Below are positions 29,712-41,358 of a DNA stretch of 64,000 nt, in pieces (the first letter of the stretch is position 1; every line of letters starts with the position of its first letter). The notes beneath the pieces are model-generated. The model ran no database searches, had not been told where the DNA came from, and saw only the letters and a list, made by a program, of their open reading frames with translations. Origin of the DNA: Phymatolithon calcareum (Eukaryota; Rhodophyta; Florideophyceae; Hapalidiales); assembly GCA_977006965.1 (NCBI GenBank), contig OZ345364.1, positions 2,170,001 to 2,234,000 on the forward strand. Reading direction: 5' to 3'. The position numbers and the translations under genes were made by a program.

Positions 29712-32700
29712 CTCCTCCAGTGAAAACGAACATCCCTGACGTGTCAATGTCTGGACTGTAAAATCGGTCCATCAACTCGGCACTTTTCTCTTCGCTTCGA
29801 AACTCAGAATCGCCGAACTTGTACATGAGGGCGAGATTAAAAATAGCAATCGGATTTTGGTCTTTTTCAATGGCTTGCTCGTAAAGCTTCTTGGCTTCCA
29901 CGGCATTCCGCTCGACTCCGTTTCCGAGATCGTACGCCACTCCCAGGTTATTCATTGCTGTACTGTTCCCGGCCACGACAGCCTCTTCCAGTGACGAAAT
30001 GTTATCGCCCTCGGCCTGGTTTCCATTTAGTAAAACACCCATGTTACAAAGAGCTTCTGTGGACCCACGCTCGATTGCATTCGAGTAGCTGTTTTTCGCA
30101 TGCGAATTGTTGATCGGAACATCTGGTCCTCCCCTGTGATATATCAATCCCAGACGATTAGATGCGGACGCAAATGCTCGTTCCTCATCTTCCTCCTCAT
30201 CTTCCTCCTCATCTTCCTCCTCATCTTTCTTCTCATCCTTCTTCTCATCCAGAATCTTCTCGTAAACTCTGATAGCGTCTTTTGGATGATTGCCCATTCC
30301 GAATGAGAGCCGACTTCCATCTATGTGTCCGTCTGGAGTTTCAGGTATGAGGAACAGCCTTTCAAATAGTTCTTGCAACCGTTTCCCATCACCACAATAA
30401 AAATATTTCACACAGTACGAGATCAATGCGGAGATGTGCTTCTTGTTACGAAAAGTGTAAAATCCTTTTTCGAGTAACATCCCAAGTGGAGCACCAAAGT
30501 CATCTGGATCATCAATGCCCGCTCGCACAATAGCATGTACTGCGAGCTGCCTTTGTAACAAGTCACGCGACTCCACGTATAGACTTTGATACGCGATAGC
30601 GAGATGGAGTGCAATTTCAGGGTCATTCTCTTTCACAAGAATAGATTCCATTGTACAAACGGCTGCCTCCGACACAGCATTCTCTGGCCCGTTCACATGA
30701 AACAACGAAAAGGCTTTCAGCCCCTCAAAATCATGGTCTTTCATGGGTTCCGAGAAACGTCCACACTCGTCTGCCAGTAGCTGAAGATCGATTTCATTGG
30801 AAACGTCATGGGCCATCTCTCTTGGTCTTCGATTAATCAATATCTTGTACCATGAGCGCATGCTGTACCACAATTGGTCTGTATCATTCCTGTTCACAGG
30901 ATTCTGTTTCAGAAGAATATCGGCGAAATCTTGCAGAGCGCGTCTGTCTCCTTGTTCTGCTATGCAACGCCCAAAAACAATCATCGCCTCGTTCTTGCGA
31001 CCACCTTCAAGCGCGACCCTTCCATCCTCGTACACAGGTCCGAGCTCTTCTCTCGACTGACTATGATAGTGGGCATCCAGTGCATCATTCAAACGCTCAA
31101 TATCAGAAGTAAATATATATAGTTCTTCCTTGAACTCATATTGGGCAATCTCCGGCATGAATGGGAGCCAACCAGCCCAAAAATTATATTCGATGATAAT
31201 ATATCCCGGGACTTCAATCTTCTGAATAGATTCGGAAAGTTGAGATCGATTCCCTTCTTCGCGGAGTGTTTCATGCTTCGAGATCCCGCGACTTAGTCTC
31301 CATCTTTTCTGTGCACACATGCTGCCCATGAATGTGTCTTTCCAACCTTGCCAGTCAAATACAACACCTTCCAATTCCATGCGCAAAGAGACCCATCTGG
31401 CCTCAACGTTCACTTCAACTGTAATCACAATTTTTTGAGGACCGCCAATCGGTGCCACTGTAAATTTCTGTACCCCATCACTCTCGAGAGTGATCACAGT
31501 GTCATTGCTCTCCGTGGCTGTACTTTCACACTCTCCGCAATCATTGCGTTCGATTCGTACTGATGGAAAACCAAGAATAAACAGCATCACGAGTGCTTCT
31601 GACCTTCGCAGGTCTGTGTCATTCCCTTCAATCTCTTCAATCTCTTCGAGCTCTTTTCCAACTTTCCACCCCAAGAATGATTGCATTTCCCAAACCAGTC
31701 TCATATTCCACCTATGAGCACGGGTATTATTTTTCTTGATTTCGTGAAATGTGGAGCATAGCTGTGCACTGCACGGAAAGCTCAATCCCATAGTAGAAAT
31801 ACATGACGACCAGCCGGTGCTATCGTTGTCGGACTTCTCGACCCATTTTGCAAGCGCACTCCGCACAATTTCAGTGACACACCCGATGAAGCGGCTTGTT
31901 TTCATTCCGCCAGGAGTCATGTTATTTGCCTGAAGTCGGGCGGTTTCGAGGTTGACCTGCTGTTGAAAAGCGGAACGCAGTGTATCTTCTTCAGTCGTGA
32001 GTTGTAAGGTCTGAAAAGAACAATCACTTCTGTCACCACTCTCTAGAGAAACGTAGTTATCCATATGAATGCTCTCTTGAAACACTCCATCATTCAGCAA
32101 CCAGACTTGACGTTGAAGGCTGGGCAGGTAGAAGGGAAGTCTCTTGAGGATTTCATCAATATTATGCTCATGATCTCCGCCTAACTGGTAAGTGAAGGCG
32201 CGGAGCGGCGGGCCCACCTCATACTTCGAAAACCGTGGACGCACGTCAGGAATCTTGCAGAACATTTGGTCCTGATGCATAAGCTTGGCGAAACAAGCTA
32301 GCTGCGCAGCAGACATGTTCTCGACCGCCGTTCTCTCCTCATCATCCAACTTGTTCAGAGACGCTTTATGCCAGTCATCTCTTACAGCGTCTTTAATCGT
32401 TGCTTCTTGACGGGCAAAGTCAAACACGATGTCCTCGTCAGAGTCGTCGTCAGAGTCCGTGTTCTCGTACCCATTCATTTGAAAAGGAAGCGAGTGTATT
32501 TCACTGACGTTAACTCGGGAGTCAACGCAGCTGTAGGGGGCAGTGCAAAACTCGTGAAACGGAGAAAACAGAGAAGCAAAAATTTTTGTTGATCCGGTCT
32601 CAGTCACCATCCCGTTCGTTGTGTGCATCATTGCCACAACTGCAAGATCTCGAGATTTTCTCCACCGCTCTTCCCCGCGGAAGCCATCACATGTGGCATC

Positions 32701-33501
32701 AGACAAATGTTTGGTATCAGCAAGCCATCGACTTCCAAACTTTGCGAGGAATGACACTAACCAACGGACGGCACATTCTTCCGGTAGCGTAGATCTCAAA
32801 TGCGACGCAACAAATCGTGCGAAGCGACCGTGTCGTTCCTGATCACTGTACTCAACGCGGGAATGCAAAACGAGGCACATTGGGAGGTCATGACCAGCGA
32901 TCTCATTGTCAATGAGTGAGCTGTTGACAAGCATTTCATTGTCCACTGTTCTCTCAACATCTTCCAGCGACATGTCGGATGTGTCCAGCGAACTGCCGGA
33001 TGTGTCCAGAGACATGTCGGATGTTTCCAGCTCCTCATCGAAAGCACTGCTTTCGTTTCTCCAGAAAAAGCAGAAGTCACGAACTTTTGACGACAAATTG
33101 GTGGTGAACAAAGACAAACTGAACGGCGGGTGATACAATGCCTCGTACCGAAGCTTGATAAGACAGTTTAAGGCATGCACGTTCCAGTTTCGGAACTCAG
33201 AAAGCTGAAACAGACCCCAAACCGTTCGAACAACGTGATACGCGTTAAATGCTGCCACTATGATAGCGGAAGCTGCCTCCTTGTGGTCCCCACCGCCGAT
33301 TTGGAGAACAATGTAGTACATGATATACGCAAGGCAGGGCAGTGAGATGCACAGCTGAGTCATGCCGTTCTGCCAGGTCTTACGAATCGGCCTCCACCTG
33401 TCAGTGATGAAGTCCAGGCCGTAAATGAATGCGAGCGGGATGAAAGCGGCGGCGTAGACGGTGTAGACGATCCACGGATTGCACGGTTTTTCACAAGACA
33501 T
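29665..33501 (-). pseudogene. Sel1-repeat protein, unit B copy, 3' end cut by the transposon
   Basis: The frame stays open for 1278 residues and closely follows copy A: the same start (MSCEKPCNPWIVY), membrane segments, acidic tracts and Sel1 repeats. After DTSGMFVF the reading enters the transposon end and gains about 18 foreign residues (TGGARIFGMRFFPVEIVV) before a stop at 29665. The native last 50 or so codons lie beyond the transposon at 16564-16697. The first acidic tract is shorter than in copy A (DSDDDSDED) and the second is longer (an added KKDEKKD-type unit). A replacement near 32205 changes the segment after DVRP. The protein might still be made with an altered tail. Confidence 0.8.
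29712..29722 (-). repeat. right terminal inverted repeat of the CACTG-ended transposon
   Basis: On the minus strand CACTGGAGGAG, matching the left end at 16698-16708. AA at 29723-29724 is the proposed target duplication. Confidence 0.85.
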
Positions 33502-33722
33502 TTTGAATTTTTGCGAATCACAATGCTAGAAGAACGGAGGTCGGCGGTTACGAGGCGGAAAATGGTACTATTGGAGCTCGCTAAAGTGTCCTAAATTGTA
33601 GTGGTGGTCAGAGGTCAGTGAGATCTTATCAGGTCAAGTGTGGAGATACGGACACGTCTCAGAAGAAAACCGTCCACGTCTCTTCACATTAAAATCTACT
33701 TAATTTGAAAATGTTTTTGATA

Positions 33723-35951
33723 CAGGGGACTGCGGGAATCTCGATATTTCCCGGTTGTGAACGAAACCCAAATGGTAGAAGGCGGAGGGATTTCAACAGC
33801 GCTGAAGTATTGAATGCAGAAAGCCTGCTTCCATTTTTTCCATTTATATAACTAAGATGGAATGTAAGGTGCCTCACATAATATAAATTTTTATGAAATG
33901 CTGGGGGCTGCGGGAAACTCGCCATACAGTATAATACGGACAGACAAAGTTTCAGCAGGTGTGTTATCATAGACGACCTGCTTACCCCTTTCTGTCCCCT
34001 GATCTGTGAATATCAAATTATAGTAATCCGTTTCATATTAGATTGGATCATCCCCTTTCGTGGCATTTGTAGCATATCATACAATTGGAGGGTTTGCAAG
34101 GACTTGGATCATGATGCTGTCACATAACTTCGAAGAAGATGAGAAGAGTTTGGCCCTTGCGATACAGATCTTGTGATACGTGAATTGTGAGTTTCGCTGT
34201 GCAAAGATTCGTTCACATGACTCAGAGAGCCGCCTTTAGAGAGATTTGCAATATGTTTTCCCTTGCTACACATTTATCCCGCGGGATATACGCTATAGCG
34301 CTCGGCGGCGGGATTTTACATGTATTCGAGCCCAATCGGACCCATAAAAGAGTTTGAGGATTAAGAGGCGCTTAATCTCACTATTGGGGAAGAAAATAGT
34401 GGGAAATAATTACGAGGGGCAGATACGCCCGTCCTTGAAAATTCTAAAAATCGCCGTTCCTGGCCTGTTTTTGCTTATCCCGCTGCGGGCATTTTGCATT
34501 TCTCCACCTGCTATTTTTATGAAACAAATTGCGTCAGAATCCTGGAAACATCATCTTTTCAAATATGTAAATGTGATTGGATGACTGGTAGTAGATTTGG
34601 CGGTGGAGCACTGTAAAGTTTATAAAATTAGCTGGGACGAGATAGCAGAATATTCTGCTATATTATATCGGGATAATATTATCCCGAGATAATATTTTTA
34701 TCCCGGGATAATATTTTTATCCCGGGATAGTATTTTTATCACGGGATAACATTTGATCCCCCAATGACATTTTTCTGTCACGGAAGCTCTCGCCTTTCAA
34801 TGCGTTATAGTTTATGTAAATTAAAATCCAAAATCATGTTCCCGAAACCGTTTCCTTTGAAAAACACAGCATTTCATAAAAATTTATATTATGTGAGGCA
34901 GCTTACATTCCGTCTTAGTTATTGAAATGGAAAAAATGGAAGCAGGCTTTCTGCATTCAATACTTCAGCGCTGTTGAAATCCCTCTGCCTTCTACCATTT
35001 GGGTTTCGTTCACAAGCGGGAAATATCGAGATTCCCGCAGCCCCCTGTGTTTTTCAAACGAAACGGTTTCGGGAACATGATTTTTATTCAATTGAATTTT
35101 AATTTACATAAACAATAACGCATTGAAAGGCGACAGCTTCGGTGACAGAAAAATGTCATTGGGGGATCAAATGTTATCCCGTGATAAAACTACTATCTCG
35201 GGATAATTCTGCTATCTCGTCCCAGCTAATTTTACAAAATTTACAGTGCTTCACCGCCAAATCTACTACCAGTCATCCAATCACATTTACATATTTGAAA
35301 AGATGATGTTTCCAGGATTCTGACGCAATTTGTTTCATAAAAATAGCAGGTGGAGAAATGCAAAATGCCCGCAGCGGGATAAGCAAAAACAGGCCAGGAA
35401 CGGCGATTTTTAGAATTTTCAGGACGGGCATATCTGTCCCTCGTAATTATTTCCCACTATTTTCTTCCCCAATAGTGAGATTAAGCGCCTCTTAATCCTC
35501 AAACTCTTTTATGGGTCCGATTGAGCTCGAATACATGTAAAATCCCGCCGCCGAAAATACGCTATAGCGTATATCCCGCGGGATAAATGTGTAGCAAGGG
35601 ATAACATATTGCAAATCTCTCTAAAGGCAGCTCTCGGAGTCATGTGAACGAATCTTTGCACAGTCAAACTCACAATTCACGTATCACAAGATCTGTATCG
35701 CAAGGGCCAAACTCTTCTCATCTTCTTCGAAGTTTTGTGACAGAATCATGATCCACGTCCTTGCAAACCCTCCAATTGTATGATATGCTACAAATGCCAC
35801 GAAAGGGGATGATCCAATCTAATATGAAACGGATTACTATAATTTGATATTCACAGATCAGGGGACAGAAAGGGGTAAGTAGGTCGTCTATGATAACACG
35901 CCTGCTGACACTTTGTCTGTCCGTGTTATATGGCGAGTTTCCCGCAGCCTG
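33723..35951. mobile_element. interlocked long-inverted-repeat elements inserted in unit B
   Basis: Two inverted-repeat pairs overlap. Pair 1 is 33723-33901 with 34864-35047, starting CAGGGGACTGCGGGAATCTCG. Pair 2 is about 33902-34863 with 35048-35951, ending in the related GGGCTGCGGGAAACTCGCC. The order is A, B, inverted A, inverted B. Arms of pair 2 are about 900 bp, among the longest inverted repeats here. No transposase is encoded, so these are non-autonomous. The sequence from 35952 to about 36190 is also absent from unit A but shows no repeat. Confidence 0.8.
34669..34750. repeat. short tandem repeat of TATCCCGGGATAATATTTT
   Basis: About four 22-bp units, each with a TATCCCGGGATA palindrome. 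The corresponding part of the opposite arm (35170-35220) has only about two units, so the array has changed length in one arm. Confidence 0.75.
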
Positions 35952-36189
35952 TCATTGACTTCGTGTCCAGGCTACACGTAGTATTTCATGTCCTTCATAT
36001 AGTGGGATTGCGTGTACTACTGTAGACCCTTTTCGCGGTCTGCATACAGCTTGGACCTGAGTCTCCCAACCCTACTTAAGTCGCTTTAGTCTTCCTCACT
36101 AGGAGGGAGATTGGAAAAGGGAAGAAGTAAAGGACAGGGTCATCAAAGACCTTGTTTTTCATCCCGAACACTTTTCACGGTTTTTGACC

Positions 36190-36463
36190 GACACAGCCCC
36201 CAGCTGTACCCGGATGATTATCATCCGGGTACAGTGTATATGCGACGAAGGAGGATCAGTTTGGTAGCAATTTATTTGAGACAGGCATATACAGTACTAC
36301 GTTGGCGATTCTCATCAGCGGGACGTATCTGACCAACTGTGTTATCACATCCTTGAGTGCTGGAACATAGTCAGTGGCGTTCGAGGATACAGACCTGTAT
36401 TCAGGGAGCGTTATACGCCACTAGCTGCTGCCCCCCCTCCACATAGCACCAATAAAGTGATCT
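36190..36463. repeat. tail of unit B, second copy of 9129-9325
   Basis: Matches 9129-9325 but carries a hairpin at about 36203-36233 (GTACCCGGATGA, TCATCCGGGTAC) and an extra stretch near 36282-36325. Confidence 0.75.
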
Positions 36464-37138
36464 GCCCGTTATTACGAGCTGACGCTTGCGGGTGGCCACC
36501 CGACGTGGTCGCTCTATAGGATCTTCCCTAAGTCTTGTGCTCTCAGTGTCTTTCTTATCCTTCTTGTTTCGCCATTGACCGACCTCACATTGCAAGCCAC
36601 TGTCTTGTTCGACAACAAGAGACATACATTGCAATTTCATATTGCCAGTGAGATGGCACAACTGTTATAATGCTCGGTCTGGATGACTCACCGTCTCCCA
36701 GCTTCATATGTCTGGTTATCCTTTGTAGCAAACGCCCAACCCCGTATCCGCCGTACTGTATATTGCCGATATCGAGGGATGATTTGCCAACCACATCTGC
36801 AACCATGTCGCATATCGGGAAACTGCCTGGGCTATCGGTCGATTTCACTCTGCCCAAGTGATCTACCTCCAGGGAATATCCTGAAACTTCTACTGATTCG
36901 TTAGGATACTTCGACGAAGTCAACCTGTACGTATATTCTGTGAAACTCCCCTTCAGTATTATATCAAACAAGATATTCTGCTTTGGAAGCTGTGCAGAGG
37001 ATTCGAAATGGGAATACAGTGCACGTTCCTTATATCGAGGACTGACTGCAGACAAATGCAAAACAGTTGGCCGTTGCATCCAACCAAATGACGAGACGAA
37101 TCTATGCAGAGGCATGCTAACCGATATCCAAGACAGGG
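36464..37138. other. upstream part of a repeat-family gene, strand uncertain
   Basis: Both strands have medium-length open frames here (the minus frame 37202-36585 and plus frames from 36670 and 36940). The plus strand is favoured because the following segment is conserved in a second copy. No family is recognised. Confidence 0.3.
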
Positions 37139-37441
37139 ATGCGCTCCGACCAGCCTGGGAACAACAAGAAGCACGCCGTGCCAGGAACATTACCTTTTCC
37201 AAGATGGTCTACCGCACCAAGCAGTGAGGATGAAAGAAAGCAGGTACAGAATTCTCTGCTCAAGATGCTTTGTAGAACACACTTTCCAAGAAATCCGCAG
37301 AAGTTAATAGCAGAAATGGGCAGTCAAGAAGAATGGGCAGTTAGAACACTCAAGGGCGTCCTGAGAAAGTCAATATGGACGCCTACAGAGGAGGCCATCG
37401 TGGCCCGAGCAATTCAAGAGATACTACGTAATTCTGAATAA
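37139..37441 (+). CDS. C-terminal part of an unrecognised repeat-family protein
   Basis: The plus frame ends EEWAVRTLKGVLRKSIWTPT, EEAIVARAIQEILRNSE, stop. The inverted copy at 13065-12604 reads AVRILKSILRKPTWTPTEE and ARAINAILSNSD before its stop, with the same 3' flank up to TCCACTTAA (37537). Conservation of the amino-acid pattern across diverged nucleotides suggests a once-coding mobile sequence. No known domain is recognised. The upstream frame breaks around 37210. Confidence 0.45.
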   Translation: MRSDQPGNNKKHAVPGTLPFPRWSTAPSSEDERKQVQNSLLKMLCRTHFPRNPQKLIAEMGSQEEWAVRTLKGVLRKSIWTPTEEAIVARAIQEILRNSE

Positions 37442-37545
37442 GAACCGAAATTTCGAGTGTAGAAAAGTGCTAAGAATGGTGCCGACTTTCCTCACGTTGA
37501 GACGTACAATGGTACTTTCTCTATAAATCCACTTAAGAATCTGTG

Positions 37546-38356
37546 CAGGAGGTTGCGGGAAACTTCGAAATTAGTGCGTTTTGACACTATCTTTGCATTT
37601 TAACAGTGTTAAAATATTTGCGACTAAATATGCATTAAACTGAAGGCACGACATTTTAAAAACCGAAAGAAATTTTGACCATTACCATATAGATGCATTC
37701 ATTAAATTTTGAAATAACATATATTTGTCATATGTTGGAAAAATTCGAATTTTTTTCGTAGATATTCGTATGATAAATATTCGACGATGGTTACTTCTCT
37801 ATATCCCGAATTTTGCCTTCTTCTATACATAATTCCAACTCATTCAAAACAACCCAAGAGAGGAGTAGAGATAGAATGACTTCAAGCAAAGAATATGGTG
37901 TAGGTCGTGATTGCGAACTGGACAGACAACAGATTTCATATGTATGGCGAAATTGGCGAATATTCGAGAACTTGAGCGCTATATTTCTGCTCTTCATGAT
38001 TTAATGACGGCATATTTCTTGTTCCATCAAGTAGGTTGCAGAGCCCCTTTCAAGGAATTCGGTCGAACTTGAACGCCTGCGACTTTGTGGCGGAATACTC
38101 GCCACTTTAATATCTCACATTTGGCATATATATATATGGTTTTCTGTAAAAACGAATATATTCGAATTTTTTCGAACATATGACGAACATATGTTCTTTC
38201 AAATGTATGCATCTATATGGTATTGGCCAAAATTTCTTTAGCTTTTTTAAAATGTCATGCCTTCAATTTAATGCATATTTAGTGGCAAATATTTAACAGT
38301 GTTGAAATGCAAAGATAGTGTCAAAACGCACTAATTTCGAAATTTCCCGCATCCTG
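37546..38356. mobile_element. 811-bp non-autonomous element with long terminal inverted repeats
   Basis: The ends are CAGGAGGTTGCGGGAAAC on the left and, inverted, CAGGATGCGGGAAATTTCG on the right. Pairing continues inward for about 200 bp (AGTGCGTTTTGACACTATC is shared). The termini resemble those of the 33723-35951 elements, so they form one family. No gene is inside. It starts 9 bp after the end of the preceding repeat. No clear target duplication was found. Confidence 0.8.
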
Positions 38357-39575
38357 CAGAGGACTCGTATCATTCATTTTCTTGTGCTGACAGTGTTGAA
38401 ATTTACAAAATGTATTATACTGTAAACTGATCTACTGACGGACGGGCCATCTTGAGAATTTATCTAATTCGCGGCATAGAGCCGGTCAAAAATGTCATCA
38501 TTACCAGTCATCATTTTGTGGACTGGGCACGAGGACGCGGCATAGGTTGGACTGGCTGATGCCAGGCGCAGCGTTCTGTGTAAAGTTTGGCTACAATTTG
38601 AACGCGGAGCCAGAGAGGGGAGTTAGTATCGGTCCTTGAGAACATGACTGACCACTGGCCACGCCCGCTCAGGTGGAGACCAGCGGCACAGCACAGCGTC
38701 GCACCAGGGGTAATTCAGCCTGACATTAGCCGAACAATTAGATATCACTCTAACGAGGTATCCCAATAGCAGGTATGATATATGCACTTGGAAGCCCTCC
38801 AGTACAGTATGGCAGGATGCGAACTTACTCCGTCAAGAGGGCTCCAGATGTTTTCAGATTGCAAAAGCTTAAGCTTGCCAAAAACTCTTGTGCAATCGTA
38901 GTTCAATTGAACTACGATTGCACAAGAGTTTTTGGCAAGTCCACAACGAAAAGCTTGGTTGAAAAGCAATTCCACTTTCGAAAACTAGAAATCGTTATGA
39001 GAATAAACATCCCTTAGATGCACACAGCAGCCACTAGGACCTGTGAATGTTTAGTATTGAAACTATGGACTTTTCCAGACTGGTAGGGCAGACGCAAAAT
39101 CGTATATTCTCAAGAAGGTCCCTCTAACAATCAGCGTTGCCTGCAAATTCGTTTTCACGGAATTCCTGGGCACGTATAATAATTCCGAAAAAACTGAGCT
39201 TTGCATTGCTTCCACAATTTGGGCTGATCATCAGGAACTGGTGCTCGATGACCAAGTCATACATTCATGTGACTTGGGAATGTTAGGGCATAATGCCCTG
39301 TACTGCCCTGGACAAGCTGGTCGCTATGCGTTTACGTGCCGAGACACTGCCCAAGGGCAGAGCATGGTCATCCAATCAGATCGGAGCAATGTCACACGGT
39401 CACGGGATTTCTGTCTCACATGCATCACGCACTGGAATCAAAACGTTGTTGCTCAAATTTGAAATGTTTTGGCCTCGGTTCCATTTTGGCGCTGTAATAA
39501 TTAGAAAATATTTCATGTTTTGCGCTTCGCCCTATTCATTTGCTCAGTGATCCAAATCAGTGGATAGATTTTTTA
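38357..39575. other. no gene seen; contains a 66-bp palindrome
   Basis: Apart from the palindrome at 38874-38939, I find nothing convincing. The outer end of the second transposase element should lie somewhere here. Confidence 0.4.
38874..38939. repeat. 66-bp perfect palindrome
   Basis: Two 33-base arms are exact reverse complements without spacer, centred on GTTCAATTGAAC at 38901-38912. It is the longest of three perfect palindromes in the window. Confidence 0.95.
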
Positions 39576-41358
39576 CTAAAAGCTGCGCTCGTGGTAAGAG
39601 ATGAAACTCAATAGTTTCTCCCGTTCTGTAGAGGTGAGTAGTGCGGGGATTCTCACATTTCCTATGGTATGGAGCAGAGTGTCATGACAGGGTGTTATAT
39701 CTTCTTCAGAGGCACTAGGTACAGTACTTAGGAGGTTGTCAATTTGAAGCGCCTCTTTGGCCCACAATGGTGCATGGCCCAAGTTCATTTGACTTGTTGC
39801 CTCACCGGAAAACTGTTGAATCGCACTGGTAATCTAGTTTGCATAGTACAGAAAGGTTATGTTAGAAAGCTTAATCATAACGAGGAATTGTGTTGAGACC
39901 GAAGCAGAGGAAAAACTTACCTTCGTTCTAACAAACGCAAACGAACCGATCGACATAGTGATGTTTCCAACCTCTTCGTGAATTTCTGTGTCGTCCTCGA
40001 CATCCCAAATCTCTCGTAGGATTGCACTTGTATGTAAACCACGTATTTTGTCCGATATCGAAATAGCCTGTGCACGAGCTTCACGACGAGCGCCATAACA
40101 AGAACGCACCCACGCGTGTCTGTATTCAGTATCCTGCAAGTAGTTCCCACTCCGAATCATGTCAGCAGCAAACGATTTTTTGACCTCTTGCGTCGCACGG
40201 GATGCATGACGCAAGGGGCGCGATGATGGGCAGTACAGAAAAAAATCTCGAACCTGAAGACCATGAATTATTAGTAAAAGATATGCCACCCAGCTGCAAA
40301 ACGGCAAAGAAATTCACTTACAATACGAGATGAAATTGAATAGTGGGCACGACTTTGTCCTCGACACATGAAACTGGAAACCATGGGTGGCTTGTCTTTC
40401 CTAGAAGTTTTAGGCATGGCAGATCTCAAGAAAGACGTAACTTCCTCTTGAGACACAGCACTCTCAAAAGCAAATTTTTCAGCATGGCCCAGAACAGGGC
40501 ACGTCGGGCTGCAGATAGCGTCATAAATTCTGAGACACGCTGACAAAGGACGAAACTCCATTGCTGTCCTTAGTTTGACGAACAACTTTGTAGAATAGAT
40601 AGAAAAACCAAGGTATTGTGAAGATCGTTAGTTAGCAAGAGGGAAAAACTTTCAATATGAAAGGGCCTGGAGTAGTAACTTGCAAAGCCGACATTTGCCT
40701 TCTCTTCCTTAACTTTGATGCTCTCCACATTTTGGTCGAAACCTTGGACTCCAGATATAGCTGATGTCATGCTTTCACGTACTTCATTTCCCTTTTCAAT
40801 GGCAGAGAGAATCTTCAAGAGAACATCTTTGATCTCTTTTTGCTGATCATGCCCTTCTTCACGTAATTGTGCTATTTGTCTTTCCATAGTATTGAAACAA
40901 TTGAAAAGCTCTGAGATCTGGATATTGGCTGCCCTCATTTCATGTGTTGGACCCGGTGATTGCAGTTGCGAGGTAGATGCAGATCGCAAAGTTTTACGAG
41001 GCCGCTCCGCGTGAGCTCCACGTGGGGGGATTTGATGACGGACGCCGTTAGCACTGCGCTGAGGAATGGGTGTCTGTTGAGGTTCAGGAAGGGGGCAATC
41101 GTCTGGAAGTCCTGCGCTACCTGGTGTGTCTCTTATTCCCTCCCTCTGCTGCGAATGCAGTGCGGGATGACGAGATGGCGAAAGTTGCGGGGCAGGTACT
41201 GCATGTCGTGGCAAATTAGCATCACGCAGAGATGACTGCGTGGGGAGAGATGAAAAGCTTCCCGGTCGGGGAGGATGCGAATTTGGAGTCCGCGGTGTCT
41301 CATAATAAGAGCTCGAAAGCTGACGGTCGCGCTCATGGGGAAGGCGATACTCCGGCAT
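39576..41358 (-). CDS. spliced transposon-associated protein, unknown function (partner of second transposase)
   Basis: Four minus-strand exons are visible. Exon 1 starts at 41358 (MPEYRLPHERDRQ), is Pro/Ser/Arg-rich, and has a coiled coil (FNCFNTMERQIAQLREEGHD). Its end is uncertain; 40717 before GTTAAG is one possibility. Exon 2 is 40585-40322, exon 3 is 40253-39921 and exon 4 is 39833-39576. Introns 40321-40254 and 39920-39834 have GTAAGT donors and AG acceptors and keep phase 0. Exon 3 contains FFLYCPSSRPLRHASRATQE and RHAWVRSCYGARREARAQ. No domain is recognised. The disordered, coiled-coil-then-globular layout is like the accessory proteins of the 13-kb transposon, and it lies just downstream of a transposase on the same strand. 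Confidence 0.6.

Larger units (their letters stand above)
16698..29722. mobile_element. 13-kb EnSpm/CACTA-type DNA transposon with four genes
   Basis: The left end is CACTGGGGGAG and the right end, read inward on the other strand, is CACTGGAGGAG (10 of 11 bases match). CACTG/CACTA termini are the hallmark of the EnSpm (CACTA) superfamily. Unit A has GCATCAAAACG at the insertion point (5116-5126). Unit B has GCATCAA before the element and AAAACG after it, so two A's were duplicated. Inside are a transposase-like gene (27108-23026), an unknown gene divergent from it (27966-29366), and an unknown convergent pair (19294-21264 and 22252-21566). Two long perfect palindromes and a promoter repeat array are also present. 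The element is larger and gene-richer than usual for this superfamily. Confidence 0.85.
14318..36463. repeat. segmental duplication, unit B (interrupted copy)
   Basis: Unit B has the same order as unit A. Subtracting the 13,025-bp transposon (16698-29722), its 2-bp target duplication and the 33723 to about 36190 block leaves about 6.65 kb, close to the 6.5 kb of unit A. The BTB pseudogene part is 14433-16299, the Sel1 gene is split into 16564-16697 and 29723-33501, and the tail is 36190-36463. Confidence 0.85.

Noticed and set aside
36585-37202. 205-codon minus-strand frame
   Set aside because: The plus strand is conserved at the protein level with a second copy, and the minus frame has no recognisable features.
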